64,000 bases of DNA from Azolla caroliniana (Eukaryota > Polypodiophyta), in the NCBI GenBank assembly GCA_043228905.1, contig JBHGNT010000056.1, positions 1 to 64,000 on the forward strand, written 5' to 3'. Positions 37,203 through 52,176 of the stretch are shown here, in pieces (the first letter of the stretch is position 1; every line of letters begins with the position of its first letter). The notes below the pieces were generated by a model. The model saw only the letters and a program-made list of their open reading frames with translations, had not been told where the DNA came from and made no database searches. The translations under genes and the position numbers were made by a program.

Positions 37203-38625
37203 GACCATTTTAATTTACTCACTCGCTCTTCTCAACTCCCTCCTCAAATATGCTAATTTCTTCATGTCTCTCGACCTGAGTTTCAAAATCTCGATTTTTT
37301 AATTCTATATCATAGCTAGCCTTGTTAGCTTCGATTTGCATGTTTCAACACAGAAATCCGATATCACACGAGCCAGGTATGACCATTTTAATTTACTCAC
37401 TGACTCTTCTCAACTCCCTCATCAAATATGCTAATTTCCTCATGTCTCTCACCTGAGTTTCAAAATCTCGATTTTTTTATTCTATATCATAGCTAGCCTT
37501 GTTAGCTTCGATTCGCATGTTTGAACACAGAAATCCGATATCACACGAGCCAGGTATGACCATTTTAATTTACTCACTCGCTCTTCTCAACTCCCTCCTC
37601 CAGCATGCTAATTTCCTCATGTCTTTCGACGTCAGTTTCGAAATCACGATTTTTTAAGTCTATATCATAGCTAGCCTTGTTAGTTTCGATTCGCATGTTT
37701 GAACACAGAAATCCGATATCACACGAGCCAGGTATGACCATTTTAATTTACTCACACGCTCTTCTCAACTCCCTCCTCAAATATGCTAATTTCTTCATGT
37801 CTCTCGACCTGAGTTTCAAAATCTCGATTTTTTAATTCTATATCATAGCTAGCCTTGTTAGCTTCGATTCGCATGTTTGAACACAGAAATCCGATATCAC
37901 ACGAGCCAGGTATGACCATTTTAATTTACACACACGCTCTTCTCAACTCCCTCCTCAAATATGCTAATTTCTTCATGTCTCTCGACCTGAGTTTCAACAT
38001 CTCGATTTTTTAATTCTATATCATAGCTAGCCTTGTTAGCTTCGATTCGCATGTTTGAACACAGAAATCCGATATCACACGAGCCAGGTATGACCATTTT
38101 AATTTACTCACTCGCTCTTCTCAACTCCCTCCTCCAACATGCTAATTTCCTCATGTCTTTCGACGTCAGTTTCAAAATCTTGATTTTTTAATTCTATATC
38201 ATAGCAAGCCTTGTTAGTTTCGATTCGCATGTTTGAACACAGAAATCCGATATCACACGAGCCAGGTATGACCATTTTAATTTACTCACACGCTCTTCTC
38301 AACTCCCTCCTCAAATATGCTAATTTCTTCATGTCTCTCGACCTGAGTTTCAAAATCTCGATTTTTTAATTCTATATCATAGCTAGCCTTGTTAGCTTCG
38401 ATTCGCATGTTTGAACACAGAAATCCGATATCACACGAGCCAGGTATGACCATTTTAATTTACTCACTCGCTCTTCTCAACTCCCTCCTCAAATATGCTA
38501 ATTTCCTCATGTCTCTCGACCTGAGTTTCAAAATCTCGATTTTTTAATTCTATATCATAGCTAGCCTTGTTAGTTTCGATTCGCATGTTTGAACACAGAA
38601 ATCCGATATCACACGAGCCAGGTAT
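37203..38625. repeat. 8-monomer tandem duplication, copy 1
   Basis: Offset 1,423 bp. TGTTTCAACAC (37341/38764), CTCCCTCATC with the one-base deletion (37445/38868), TTTCAACATC and ATAGCAAGCC all recur at this spacing. Copy 1 has TTTTTTTATTCT near 37471 where copy 2 has T6-AATTCT. Confidence 0.85.
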
Positions 38626-40050
38626 GACCATTTTAATTTACTCACTCGCTCTTCTCAACTCCCTCCTCAAATATGCTAATTTCTTCATGTCTCTCGACCT
38701 GAGTTTCAAAATCTCGATTTTTTAATTCTATATCATAGCTAGCCTTGTTAGCTTCGATTTGCATGTTTCAACACAGAAATCCGATATCACACGAGCCAGG
38801 TATGACCATTTTAATTTACTCACTGACTCTTCTCAACTCCCTCATCAAATATGCTAATTTCCTCATGTCTCTCACCTGAGTTTCAAAATCTCGATTTTTT
38901 AATTCTATATCATAGCTAGCCTTGTTAGCTTCGATTCGCATGTTTGAACACAGAAATCCGATATCACACGAGCCAGGTATGACCATTTTAATTTACTCAC
39001 TCGCTCTTCTCAACTGCCTCCTCCAGCATGCTAATTTCCTCATGTCTTTCGACGTCAGTTTCGAAATCACGATTTTTTAAGTCTATATCATAGCTAGCCT
39101 TGTTAGTTTCGATTCGCATGTTTGAACACAGAAATCCGATATCACACGAGCCAGGTATGACCATTTTAATTTACTCACACGCTCTTCTCAACTCCCTCCT
39201 CAAATATGCTAATTTCTTCATGTCTCTCGACCTGAGTTTCAAAATCTCGATTTTTTAATTCTATATCATAGCTAGCCTTGTTAGCTTCGATTCGCATGTT
39301 TGAACACAGAAATCCGATATCACACGAGCCAGGTATGACCATTTTAATTTACACACACGCTCTTCTCAACTCCCTCCTCAAATATGCTAATTTCTTCATG
39401 TCTCTCGACCTGAGTTTCAACATCTCGATTTTTTAATTCTATATCATAGCTAGCCTTGTTAGCTTCGATTCGCATGTTTGAACACAGAAATCCGATATCA
39501 CACGAGCCAGGTATGACCATTTTAATTTACTCACTCGCTCTTCTCAACTCCCTCCTCCAACATGCTAATTTCCTCATGTCTTTCGACGTCAGTTTCAAAA
39601 TCTTGATTTTTTAATTCTATATCATAGCAAGCCTTGTTAGTTTCGATTCGCATGTTTGAACACAGAAATCCGATATCACACGAGCCAGGTATGACCATTT
39701 TAATTTACTCACACGCTCTTCTCAACTCCCTCCTCAAATATGCTAATTTCTTCATGTCTCTCGACCTGAGTTTCAAAATCTCGATTTTTTAATTCTATAT
39801 CATAGCTAGCCTTGTTAGCTTCGATTCGCATGTTTGAACACAGAAATCCGATATCACACGAGCCAGGTATGACCATTTTAATTTACTCACTCGCTCTTCT
39901 CAACTCCCTCCTCAAATATGCTAATTTCCTCATGTCTCTCGACCTGAGTTTCAAAATCTCGATTTTTTAATTCTATATCATAGCTAGCCTTGTTAGTTTC
40001 GATTCGCATGTTTGAACACAGAAATCCGATATCACACGAGCCAGGTATGA
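38626..40050. repeat. 8-monomer tandem duplication, copy 2
   Basis: Second copy of 37203-38625, adjoining it directly. A private CAACTGCCTCC lies near 39011. A nine-monomer cassette follows from about 40055. Confidence 0.85.
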
Positions 40051-41399
40051 CCATTTTAATTTACTCACTCGCTCTTCTCAACTCCTTCCTCCAACATGCT
40101 AATTTCCTCATGTCTTTCGACTTCAGTTTCAAAAACTTGATTTTTTAATTTTATATCATAGCTATCCTTGTTAGCTTCGATTTGCATGTTTGAACACAGA
40201 AATCCGATATCACACGAGCCAGGTATGACCATTTTAATTTACTCACTGGCTCTTCTCAACTCCCTCCTCAAATATGCTAGTTTCCTCATGTCTCTCGACC
40301 TGAGTTTCAAAATCACGATTTTTTAATTCTATATCATAGCTAGCCTTGTTAGTTTCGATTCGCATGTTTGAACACAGAAATCCGATATCACACGAGCCAC
40401 GTATGACCATTTTAATTTACTCACTGGCTCTTCTCAACTCCCTCCTCAAATATGCTAATTTCTTCATGTCTCTCGACCTGAGTTTCAAAATCTCGATTTT
40501 TTTATTCTATATCATAGCTAGCCTTGTTAGTTTCGATTCGCATGTTTGAACACAGAAATCCGATATCACACGAGCCAGGTATGACCATTTTAATTTACTC
40601 ACACGCTCTTCTCAACTCCCTCCTCAAATATGCTAATTTCTTCATGTCTCTCGACCTGAGTTTCAAAATCTCGATTTTTTAATTCTATATCATAGCTAGC
40701 CTTGTTAGCTTCGATTTGCATGTTTGAACACAGAAATCCGATATCACACGAGCCAGGTATGACCATTTTAATTTACTCACACGCTCTTCTCAACTCCCTC
40801 CTCAAATATGCTAATTTCTTCATGTCTCTTGACCTGAGTTTCAAAATCTCGATTTTTTAATTCTATATCATAGCTAGCCTTGTTAGCTTCGATTTGCATG
40901 TTTGAACACAGAAATCCGATATCACACGAGCCAGGTATGACCATTTTAATTTACTCACTCGCTCTTCTCAACTCCCTCCTCAAATATGCTAATTTCCTCA
41001 ATTCTCTCGACCTGAGTTTCAAAATCTCGATTTTTTAATTCTATATCATAGCTAGCCTTGTTAGTTTCGATTCGCATGTTTGAACACAGAAATCCGATAT
41101 CACACGAGCCAGGTATGACCATTTTAATTTACTCACTGGCTCTTCTCAACTCCCTCCTCAAATATGCTAATTTCTTCATGTCTCTCGACCTGAGTTTCAA
41201 AATCTCGATTTTTTTATTCAATATCATAGCTAGCCTTGTTAGTTTCGATTCGCATGTTTGAACACTGAAATCCGATATCACACGAGCCAGGTATGACCAT
41301 TTTAATTTACTCACACGCTCTTCTCAACTCCCTCCTCAAATATGCTAATTTCTTCATGTCTCTCGACCTAAGTTTCAAAATCTCGATTTTTTAATTCTA

Positions 41400-43535
41400 T
41401 ATCATAGCTAGCCTTGTTAGCTTCGATTCGCATGTTTGAACACAGAAATCCGATATCACACGAGCCAGGTATGACCATTTTAATTTACACACACGCTCTT
41501 CTCAACTCCCTCCTCAAATATGCTAATTTCTTCATGTCTCTCGACCTGAGTTTCAAAATCTCGATTTTTTAATTCTATATCATAGCTAGCCTTGTTAGTT
41601 TCGATTCGCATGTTTGAACACAGAAATCCGATATCACACGAGCCAGGTATGACCATTTTAATTTACTCACACGCTCTTCTCAACTCCCTCCTCAAATATG
41701 CTAATTTCTTCATGTCTCTCGACCTAAGTTTCAAAATCTCGATTTTTTAATTCTATATCATAGCTAGCCTTGTTAGCTTCGATTCGCATGTTTGAACACA
41801 GAAATCCGATATCACACGAGCCAGGTATGACCATTTTAATTTACACACACGCTCTTCTCAACTCCCTCCTCAAATATGCTAATTTCTTCATGTCTCTCGA
41901 CCTGAGTTTCAAAATCTCGATTTTTTAATTCTATATCATAGCTAGCCTTGTTAGTTTCGATTCGCATGTTTGAACACAGAAATCCGATTTCACATGAGCC
42001 AGGTATGACCATTTTAATTTACTCACACGCTCTTCTCAACTCCCTCCTCAAATATGCTAATTTCTTCATGTCTCTCGACCTAAGTTTCAAAATCTCGATT
42101 TTTTAATTCTATATCATAGCTAGCCTTGTTAGCTTCGATTTGCATGTTTGAACACAGAAATCCGATATCACACGAGCCAGGTATGACCATTTTAATTTAC
42201 TCACTGACTCTTCTCAACTCCCTCATCAAATATGCTAATTTCCTCATGTCTCTCACCTGAGTTTCAAAATCTCGATTTTTTAATTCTATATCATAGCTAG
42301 CCTTGTTAGCTTCGATTCGCATGTTTGAACACAGAAATCCGATATCACACGAGCCAGGTATGACCATTTTAATTTACTCACTCGCTCTTCTCAACTCCCT
42401 CCTCCAGCATGCTAATTTCCTCATGTCTTTCGACGTCAGTTTCGAAATCACGATTTTTTAAGTCTATATCATAGCTAGCCTTGTTAGTTTCGATTCGCAT
42501 GTTTGAACACAGAAATCTGATATCACACGAGCCAGGTATGACCATTTTAATTTACTCACACGCTCTTCTCAACTCCCTCCTCAAATATGCTAATTTCTTC
42601 ATGTCTCTCGACCTGAGTTTCAAAATCTCGATTTTTTAATTCTATATCATAGCTAGCCTTGTTAGCTTCGATTCGCATGTTTGAACACAGAAATCCGATA
42701 TCACACGAGCCAGGTATGACCATTTTAATTTACACACACGCTCTTCTCAACTCCCTCCTCAAATATGCTAATTTCTTCATGTCTCTCGACCTGAGTTTCA
42801 ACATCTCGATTTTTTAATTCTATATCATAGCTAGCCTTGTTAGCTTCGATTCGCATGTTTGAACACAGAAATCCGATATCACACGAGCCAGGTATGACCA
42901 TTTTAATTTACTCACTCGCTCTTCTCAACTCCCTCCTCCAACATGCTAATTTCCTCATGTCTTTCGACGTCAGTTTCAAAATCTTGATTTTTTAATTCTA
43001 TATCATAGCAAGCCTTGTTAGTTTCGATTCGCATGTTTGAACACAGAAATCCGATATCACACGAGCCAGGTATGACCATTTTAATTTACTCACACGCTCT
43101 TCTCAACTCCCTCCTCAAATATGCTAATTTCTTCTTGTCTCTCGACCTGAGTTTCAAAATCTCGATTTTTTAATTCTATATCATAGCTAGCCTTGTTAGC
43201 TTCGATTCGCATGTTTGAACACAGAAATCCGATATCACACGAGCCAGGTATGACCATTTTAATTTACTCACTCGCTCTTCTCAACTCCCTCCTCAAATAT
43301 GCTAATTTCCTCATGTCTCTCGACCTGAGTTTCAAAATCTCGATTTGTTAATTCTATATCATAGCTAGCCTTGTTAGTTTCGATTCGCATGTTTGAACAC
43401 AGAAATCCGATATCACACGAGCCAGGTATGACCATTTTAATTTACTCACTCGCTCTTCTCAACTCCTTCCTCCAACATGCTAATTTCCTCATGTCTTTCG
43501 ACTTCAGTTTCAAAAACTTGATTTTTTAATTTTAT
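41400..43535. repeat. 12-monomer tandem duplication, copy 1
   Basis: Offset 2,135 bp, equal to 12 monomers less one base. Shared rare variants are GATTTCACATGAGCC (41986/44121), ATCTGATATC (42515/44650), ATAGCAAGCC and TTCTTCTTGTC (43130/45265). Copy 1 carries GATTTGTTAATT near 43343, which copy 2 lacks. Confidence 0.85.
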
Positions 43536-45690
43536 ATCATAGCTATCCTTGTTAGCTTCGATTCGCATGTTTGAACACAGAAATCCGATATCACACGAGC
43601 CAGGTATGACCATTTTAATTTACACACACGCTCTTCTCAACTCCCTCCTCAAATATGCTAATTTCTTCATGTCTCTCGACCTGAGTTTCAAAATCTCGAT
43701 TTTTTAATTCTATATCATAGCTAGCCTTGTTAGTTTCGATTCGCATGTTTGAACACAGAAATCCGATATCACACGAGCCAGGTATGACCATTTTAATTTA
43801 CTCACACGCTCTTCTCAACTCCCTCCTCAAATATGCTAATTTCTTCATGTCTCTCGACCTAAGTTTCAAAATCTCGATTTTTTAATTCTATATCATAGCT
43901 AGCCTTGTTAGCTTCGATTCGCATGTTTGAACACAGAAATCCGATATCACAGGAGCCACGTATGACCATTTTAATTTACACACACGCTCTTCTCAACTCC
44001 CTCCTCAAATATGCTAATTTCTTCATGTCTCTCGACCTGAGTTTCAAAATCTCGATTTTTTAATTCTATATCATAGCTAGCCTTGTTAGTTTCGATTCGC
44101 ATGTTTGAACACAGAAATCCGATTTCACATGAGCCAGGTATGACCATTTTAATTTACTCACACGCTCTTCTCAACTCCCTCCTCAAATATGCTAATTTCT
44201 TCATGTCTCTCGACCTAAGTTTCAAAATCTCGATTTTTTAATTCTATATCATAGCTAGCCTTGTTAGCTTCGATTTGCATGTTTGAACACAGAAATCCGA
44301 TATCACACGAGCCAGGTATGACCATTTTAATTTACTCACTGACTCTTCTCAACTCCCTCATCAAATATGCTAATTTCCTCATGTCTCTCACCTGAGTTTC
44401 AAAATCTCGATTTTTTAATTCTATATCATAGCTAGCCTTGTTAGCTTCGATTCGCATGTTTGAACACAGAAATCCGATATCACACGAGCCAGGTATGACC
44501 ATTTTAATTTACTCACTCGCTCTTCTCAACTCCCTCCTCCAGCATGCTAATTTCCTCATGTCTTTCGACGTCAGTTTCGAAATCACGATTTTTTAAGTCT
44601 ATATCATAGCTAGCCTTGTTAGTTTCGATTCGCATGTTTGAACACAGAAATCTGATATCACACGAGCCAGGTATGACCATTTTAATTTACTCACACGCTC
44701 TTCTCAACTCCCTCCTCAAATATGCTAATTTCTTCATGTCTCTCGACCTGAGTTTCAAAATCTCGATTTTTTAATTCTATATCATAGCTAGCCTTGTTAG
44801 CTTCGATTCGCATGTTTGAACACAGAAATCCGATATCACACGAGCCAGGTATGACCATTTTAATTTACACACACGCTCTTCTCAACTCCCTCCTCAAATA
44901 TGCTAATTTCTTCATGTCTCTCGACCTGAGTTTCAACATCTCGATTTTTTAATTCTATATCATAGCTAGCCTTGTTAGCTTCGATTCGCATGTTTGAACA
45001 CAGAAATCCGATATCACACGAGCCAGGTATGACCATTTTAATTTACTCACTCGCTCTTCTCAACTTCCTCCTCCAACATGCTAATTTCCTCATGTCTTTC
45101 GACGTCAGTTTCAAAATCTTGATTTTTTAATTCTATATCATAGCAAGCCTTGTTAGTTTCGATTCGCATGTTTGAACACAGAAATCCGATATCACACGAG
45201 CCAGGTATGACCATTTTAATTTACTCACACGCTCTTCTCAACTCCCTCCTCAAATATGCTAATTTCTTCTTGTCTCTCGACCTGAGATTCAAAATCTCGA
45301 TTTTTTAATTCTATATCATAGCTAGCCTTGTTAGCTTCGATTCGCATGTTTGAACACAGAAATCCGATATCACACGAGCCAGGTATGACCATTTTAATTT
45401 ACTCACTCGCTCTTCTCAACTCCCTCCTCAAATATGCTAATTTCCTCATGTCTCTCGACCTGAGTTTCAAAATCTCGATTTTTTAATTCTATATCATAGC
45501 TAGCCTTGTTAGTTTCGATTCGCATGTTTGAACACAGAAATCCGATATCACACGAGCCAGGTATGACCATTTTAATTTACTCACTCGCTCTTCTCAACTC
45601 CTTCCTCCAACATGCTAATTTCCTCATGTCTTTCGACTTCAGTTTCAAAAACTTGATTTTTTAATTTTATATCATAGCTATCCTTGTTAG
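43536..45690. repeat. 12-monomer tandem duplication, copy 2
   Basis: Second copy of 41400-43535. It has its own changes: CACAGGAGCCACG near 43951, CAACTTCCTCC near 45062 and GACCTGAGATTC near 45280. All three reappear 8,897 bp later, so this duplication is older than the 50-monomer one. Confidence 0.85.
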
Positions 45691-47119
45691 CTTCGATTTG
45701 CATGTTTGAACACAGAAATCCGATATCACACGAGCCAGGTATGACCATTTTAATTTACTCACTGGCTCTTCTCAACTCCCTCCTCAAATATGCTAGTTTC
45801 CTCATGTCTCTCGACCTGAGTTTCAAAATCACGATTTTTTAATTCTATATCATAGCTAGCCTTGTTAGTTTCGATTCGCATGTTTGAACACAGAAATCCG
45901 ATATCACACGAGCCACGTATGACCATTTTAATTTACTCACTCGCTCTTCTCAACTCCCTCCTCAAATATGCTAATTTCTTCATGTCTCTCGACCTGAGTT
46001 TCAAAATCTCGATTTTTTTATTCTATATCATAGCTAGCCTTGTTAGTTTCGATTCGCATGTTTGAACACAGAAATCCGATATCACACGAGCCAGGTATGA
46101 CCATTTTAATTTACTCACACGCTCTTCTCAACTCCCTCCTCAAATATGCTAATTTCTTCATGTCTCTCGACCTGAGTTTCAAAATCTCGATTTTTTAATT
46201 CTATATCATAGCTAGCCTTGTTAGCTTCGATTTGCATGTTTGAACACAGAAATCCGATATCACACGAGCCAGGTATGACCATTTTAATTTACTCACACGC
46301 TCTTCTCAACTCCCTCCTCAAATATGCTAATTTCTTCATGTCTCTTGACCTGAGTTTCAAAATCTCGATTTTTTAATTCTATATCATAGCTAGCCTTGTT
46401 AGCTTCGATTTGCATGTTTGAACACAGAAATCCGATATCACACGAGCCAGGTATGACCATTTTAATTTACTCACTCGCTCTTCTCAACTCCCTCCTCAAA
46501 TATGCTAATTTCCTCAATTCTCTCGACCTGAGTTTCAAAATCTCGATTTTTTAATTCTATATCATAGCTAGCCTTGTTAGTTTCGATTCGCATGTTTGAA
46601 CACAGAAATCCGATATCACACGAGCCAGGTATGACCATTTTAATTTACTCACTGGCTCTTCTCAACTCCCTCCTCAAATATGCTAATTTCTTCATGTCTC
46701 TCGACCTGAGTTTCAAAATCTCGATTTTTTTATTCAATATCATAGCTAGCCTTGTTAGTTTCGATTCGCATGTTTGAACACTGAAATCCGATATCACACG
46801 AGCCAGGTATGACCATTTTAATTTACTCACACGCTCTTCTCAACTCCCTCCTCAAATATGCTAATTTCTTCATGTCTCTCGACCTAAGTTTCAAAATCTC
46901 GATTTTTTAATTCTATATCATAGCTAGCCTTGTTAGCTTCGATTCGCATGTTTGAACACAGAAATCCGATATCACACGAGCCAGGTATGACCATTTTAAT
47001 TTACACACACGCTCTTCTCAACTCCCTCCTCAAATATGCTAATTTCTTCATGTCTCTCGACCTGAGTTTCAAAATCTCGATTTTTTAATTCTATATCATA
47101 GCTAGCCTTGTTAGTTTCG
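45340..47119. repeat. 10-monomer tandem duplication, copy 1
   Basis: Offset 1,780 bp. It carries a full nine-monomer cassette, with GAGCCACG near 45909 and 47689 and CACTGAAATC near 46780 and 48560. It is found in both 8,897-bp units, so it predates them. Confidence 0.85.
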
Positions 47120-48960
47120 ATTCGCATGTTTGAACACAGAAATCCGATATCACACGAGCCAGGTATGACCATTTTAATTTACTCACTCGCTCTTCTCAAC
47201 TCCCTCCTCAAATATGCTAATTTCCTCATGTCTCTCGACCTGAGTTTCAAAATCTCGATTTTTTAATTCTATATCATAGCTAGCCTTGTTAGTTTCGATT
47301 CGCATGTTTGAACACAGAAATCCGATATCACACGAGCCAGGTATGACCATTTTAATTTACTCACTCGCTCTTCTCAACTCCTTCCTCCAACATGCTAATT
47401 TCCTCATGTCTTTCGACTTCAGTTTCAAAAACTTGATTTTTTAATTTTATATCATAGCTATCCTTGTTAGCTTCGATTTGCATGTTTGAACACAGAAATC
47501 CGATATCACACGAGCCAGGTATGACCATTTTAATTTACTCACTGGCTCTTCTCAACTCCCTCCTCAAATATGCTAGTTTCCTCATGTCTCTCGACCTGAG
47601 TTTCAAAATCACGATTTTTTAATTCTATATCATAGCTAGCCTTGTTAGTTTCGATTCGCATGTTTGAACACAGAAATCCGATATCACACGAGCCACGTAT
47701 GACCATTTTAATTTACTCACACGCTCTTCTCAACTCCCTCCTCAAATATGCTAATTTCTTCATGTCTCTCGACCTGAGTTTCAAAATCTCGATTTTTTTA
47801 TTCTATATCATAGCTAGCCTTGTTAGTTTCGATTCGCATGTTTGAACACAGAAATCCGATATCACACGAGCCAGGTATGACCATTTTAATTTACTCACAC
47901 GCTCTTCTCAACTCCCTCCTCAAATATGCTAATTTCTTCATGTCTCTCGACCTGAGTTTCAAAATCTCGATTTTTTAATTCTATATCATAGCTAGCCTTG
48001 TTAGCTTCGATTTGCATGTTTGAACACAGAAATCCGATATCACACGAGCCAGGTATGACCATTTTAATTTACTCACACGCTCTTCTCAACTCCCTCCTCA
48101 AATATGCTAATTTCTTCATGTCTCTTGACCTGAGTTTCAAAATCTCGATTTTTTAATTCTATATCATAGCTAGCCTTGTTAGCTTCGATTTGCATGTTTG
48201 AACACAGAAATCCGATATCACACGAGCCAGGTATGACCATTTTAATTTACTCACTGGCTCTTCTCAACTCCCTCCTCAAATATGCTAATTTCCTCAATTC
48301 TCTCGACCTGAGTTTCAAAATCTCGATTTTTTAATTCTATATCATAGCTAGCCTTGTTAGTTTCGATTCGCATGTTTGAACACAGAAATCCGATATCACA
48401 CGAGCCAGGTATGACCATTTTAATTTACTCACTGGCTCTTCTCAACTCCCTCCTCAAATATGCTAATTTCTTCATGTCTCTCGACCTGAGTTTCAAAATC
48501 TCGATTTTTTTATTCAATATCATAGCTAGCCTTGTTAGTTTCGATTCGCATGTTTGAACACTGAAATCCGATATCACACGAGCCAGGTATGACCATTTTA
48601 ATTTACTCACACGCTCTTCTCAACTCCCTCCTCAAATATGCTAATTTCTTCATGTCTCTCGACCTAAGTTTCAAAATCTCGATTTTTTAATTCTATATCA
48701 TAGCTAGCCTTGTTAGCTTCGATTCGCATGTTTGAACACAGAAATCCGATATCACACGAGCCAGGTATGACCATTTTAATTTACACACACGCTCTTCTCA
48801 ACTCCCTCCTCAAATATGCTAATTTCCTCATGTCTCTCGACCTGAGTTTCAAAATCTCGATTTTTTAATTCTATATCATAGCTAGCCTTGTTAGTTTCGA
48901 TTCGCATGTTTGAACACAGAAATCCGATATCACACGAGCCAGGTATGACCATTTTAATTT
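47120..48960. repeat. 10-monomer tandem duplication, copy 2
   Basis: Second copy of 45340-47119. Differences include CACACGC for CACTCGC near 47718 and CACTGGC for CACTCGC near 48252, plus TTCCTCATG near 48824 for TTCTTCATG. Confidence 0.85.
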
Positions 48961-49229
48961 ACTCACACGCTCTTCTCAACTCCCTCCTCAAATATGCTAA
49001 TTTCTTCATGTCTCTCGACCTAAGTTTCAAAATCTCGATTTTTTAATTCTATATCATAGCTAGCCTTGTTAGCTTCGATTCGCATGTTTTAACACAGAAA
49101 TCCGATATCACACGAGCCAGGTATGACCATTTTAATTTACACACACGCTCTTCTCAACTCCCTCCTCAAATATGCTAATTTCTTCATGTCTCTCGACCTG
49201 AGTTTCAAAATCTCGATTTTTTAATTCTA

Positions 49230-49246
49230 TATCATAGCTACCTTGT
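49230..49246. repeat. 177-bp monomer marker, AGCTACCTTG deletion
   Basis: One G is missing from AGCTAGCCTTG, which destroys the NheI site. It occurs only here and at 58127-58143, exactly 8,897 bp apart, so it marks both copies of the 50-monomer unit. With the 14 TCTCTCACCTG sites it completes the 16 deletions that explain all phase drift in the window. Confidence 0.88.
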
Positions 49247-52176
49247 TAGTTTCGATTCGCATGTTTGAACACAGAAATCCGATATCACACGAGCCAGGTA
49301 TGACCATTTTAATTTACTCACACGCTCTTCTCAACTCCCTCCTCAAATATGCTAATTTCTTCATGTCTCTCGACCTGAGTTTCAAAATCTCGATTTTTTA
49401 ATTCTATATCATAGCTAGCCTTGTTAGCTTCGATTTGCATGTTTGAACACAGAAATCCGATATCACACGAGCCAGGTATGACCATTTTAATTTACTCACT
49501 CGCTCTTCTCAACTCCCTCCTCCAGCATGCTAATTTCCTCATGTCTTTCGACGTCAGTTTCGAAATCACGATTTTTTAAGTCTATATCATAGCTAGCCTT
49601 GTTAGTTTCGATTCGCATGTTTTAACACAGAAATCCGATATCACACGAGCCAGGTATGACCATTTTAATTTACTCACACGCTCTTCTCAACTCCCTCCTC
49701 AAATATGCTAATTTCTTCATGTCTCTCGACCTAAGTTTCAAAATCTCGATTTTTTAATTCTATATCATAGCTAGCCTTGTTAGCTTCGATTCGCATGTTT
49801 GAACACAGAAATCCGATATCACACGAGCCAGGTATGACCATTTTAATTTACACACACGCTCTTCTCAACTCCCTCCTCAAATATGCTAATTTCTTCATGT
49901 CTCTCGACCTGAGTTTCAAAATCTCGATTTTTTAATTCTATATCATAGCTAGCCTTGTTAGTTTCGATTTGCATGTTTGAACACAGAAATCCGATATCAC
50001 ACGAGCCAGGTATGACCATTTTAATTTACTCACTCGCTCTTCTCAACTCCCTCCTCAAATATGCTAATTTCCTCATGTCTTTCGACGTCAGTTTCGAAAT
50101 CACGATTTTTTAAGTCTATATCATAGCTAGCCTTGTTAGTTTCGATTCGCATGTTTGAACACAGAAATCCGATATCACACGAGCCAGGTATGACCATTTT
50201 AATTTACTCACTGACTCTTCTCAACTCCCTCCTCAAATATGCTAATTTCCTCATGTCTCTCGACCTGAGTTTCAAAATCTCGATTTTTTAATTCTATATC
50301 ATAGCTAGCCTTGTTAGTTTCGATTCGCATGTTTGAACACAGAAATCCGATATCACACGAGCCAGGTATGACCATTTTAATTTACTCACTCGCTCTTCTC
50401 AACTCCCTCCTCAAATATGCTAATTTCTTCATGTCTCTCGACCTGAGTTTCAAAATCTCGATTTTTTAATTCTATATCATAGCTAGCCGTGTTAGCTTCG
50501 ATTTGCATGTTTGAACACAGAAATCCGATATCACACGAGCCAGGTATGACCAATTTAATTTACTCACTGGCTCTTCTCAACTCCCTCCTCAAATATGCTA
50601 ATTTCCTCATGTCTCTCACCTGAGTTTCGAAATCTCGATTTTTTAATTCTATATCATAGCTAGCCTTGTTAGTTTCGATTCGCATGTTTGAACACAGAAA
50701 TCCGATATCACACGAGCCAGGTATGACCATTTTAATTTACTCACACGCTCTTCTCAACTCCCTCCTCAAATATGCTAATTTCTTCATGTCTCTCGACCTG
50801 AGTTTCAAAATCTCGATTTTTTAATTCTATATCATAGCTAGCCTTGTTAGCTTCGATTCGCATGTTTGAACACAGAAATCCGATATCACACGAGCCAGGT
50901 ATTACCATTTTAATTTACACACACGCTCTTCTCAACTCCCTCCTCACATATGCTAATTTCTTCATGTCTCTCGACCTGAGTTTCAAAATCTCGATTTTTT
51001 AATTCTATATCATAGCTAGCCTTGTTAGCTTCGATTTGCATGTTTGAACACAGAAATCCGATATCACACGAGCCAGGTATGACCATTTTAATTTACTCAC
51101 TGACTGTTCTCAACTCCCTCCTCAAATATGCTAATTTCCTCATGTCTCTCGACCTGAGTTTCAAACTCACGATTTTTTAATTCTATATCATAGCTAGCCT
51201 TGTTAGCTTCGATTCGCATGTTTGAACACAGAAATCCGATATCACACGAGCCAGGTATGACCATTTTAATTTACTCACTGGCTCTTCTCAACTCCCTCCT
51301 CAAATATGCTAATTTCCTCATGTCTCTCGACCTGAGTTTCAAAATCACGATTTTTTAATTCTATATCATAGCTAGCCTTGTTAGTTTCGATTCGCATGTT
51401 TGAACACAGAAATCCGATATCACACGAGCCAGGTATGACCATTTTAATTTACTCACTCGCTCTTCTCAACTCCCTCCTCCAGCATGCTAATTTCCTCATG
51501 TCTTTCGACGTCAGTTTCGAAATCACGATTTTTTAAGTCTATATCATAGCTAGCCTTGTTAGTTTCGATTCGCATGTTTGAACACAGAAATCCGATATCA
51601 CACGAGCCCGGTATGACCATTTTAATTTACTCACACGCTCTTCTCAACTCCCTCCTCAAATATGCTAATTTCCTCATGTCTCTCGACCTGAGTTTCAAAA
51701 TCTCGATTTTTTAATTCTATATCAGAGCTAGCCTTGTTAGCTTCGATTCGCATGTTTGAACACAGAAATCCGATATCACACGAGCCAGGTATGACCATTT
51801 TAATTTACTCACTCGCTCTTCTCAACTCCCTCCTCCAGCATGCTAATTTCCTCATGTCTTTCGACGTCAGTTTCCAAAACTTGATTTTTTAATTTTATAT
51901 CATAGCTATCCTTGTTAGCTTCGATTTGCATGTTTGAATACAGAAATCCGATATCACACGAGCCAGGTATGACCATTTTAATTTACTCACTGGCTCTTCT
52001 CAACTCCCTCCTCAAATATGCTAGTTTCCTCATGTCTCTCGACCTGAGTTTCAAAATCACGATTTTTTAATTCTATATCATAGCTAGCCTTGTTAGTTTC
52101 GATTCGCATGTTTGAACACAGAAATCCGATATCACACGAGCCAGGTATGACCATTTTAATTTACTCACTGGCTCTT

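Larger units (their letters stand above)
43280..52176. repeat. 50-monomer higher-order unit A (8,897 bp)
   Basis: Every landmark tested between about 43.3 and 52.2 kb recurs exactly 8,897 bp later: GATTTGTTAATT (G at 43347/52244), ATCTGATATC (44651/53548), the AGCTACCTTG deletion (49236/58133), GAGCCCGGTATG (51605/60502) and ATCAGAGC (about 51721/60618). The length equals 50 monomers less three bases. The unit holds the second copy of the 12-monomer duplication, both copies of the 10-monomer duplication and the block shared with 24.5-26.2 kb. Differences from unit B that I noticed number fewer than about ten, for example GTTTTAACAC near 49088, CTCACATATG near 50945 and TTTCCAAAAC near 51872. 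Confidence 0.9.
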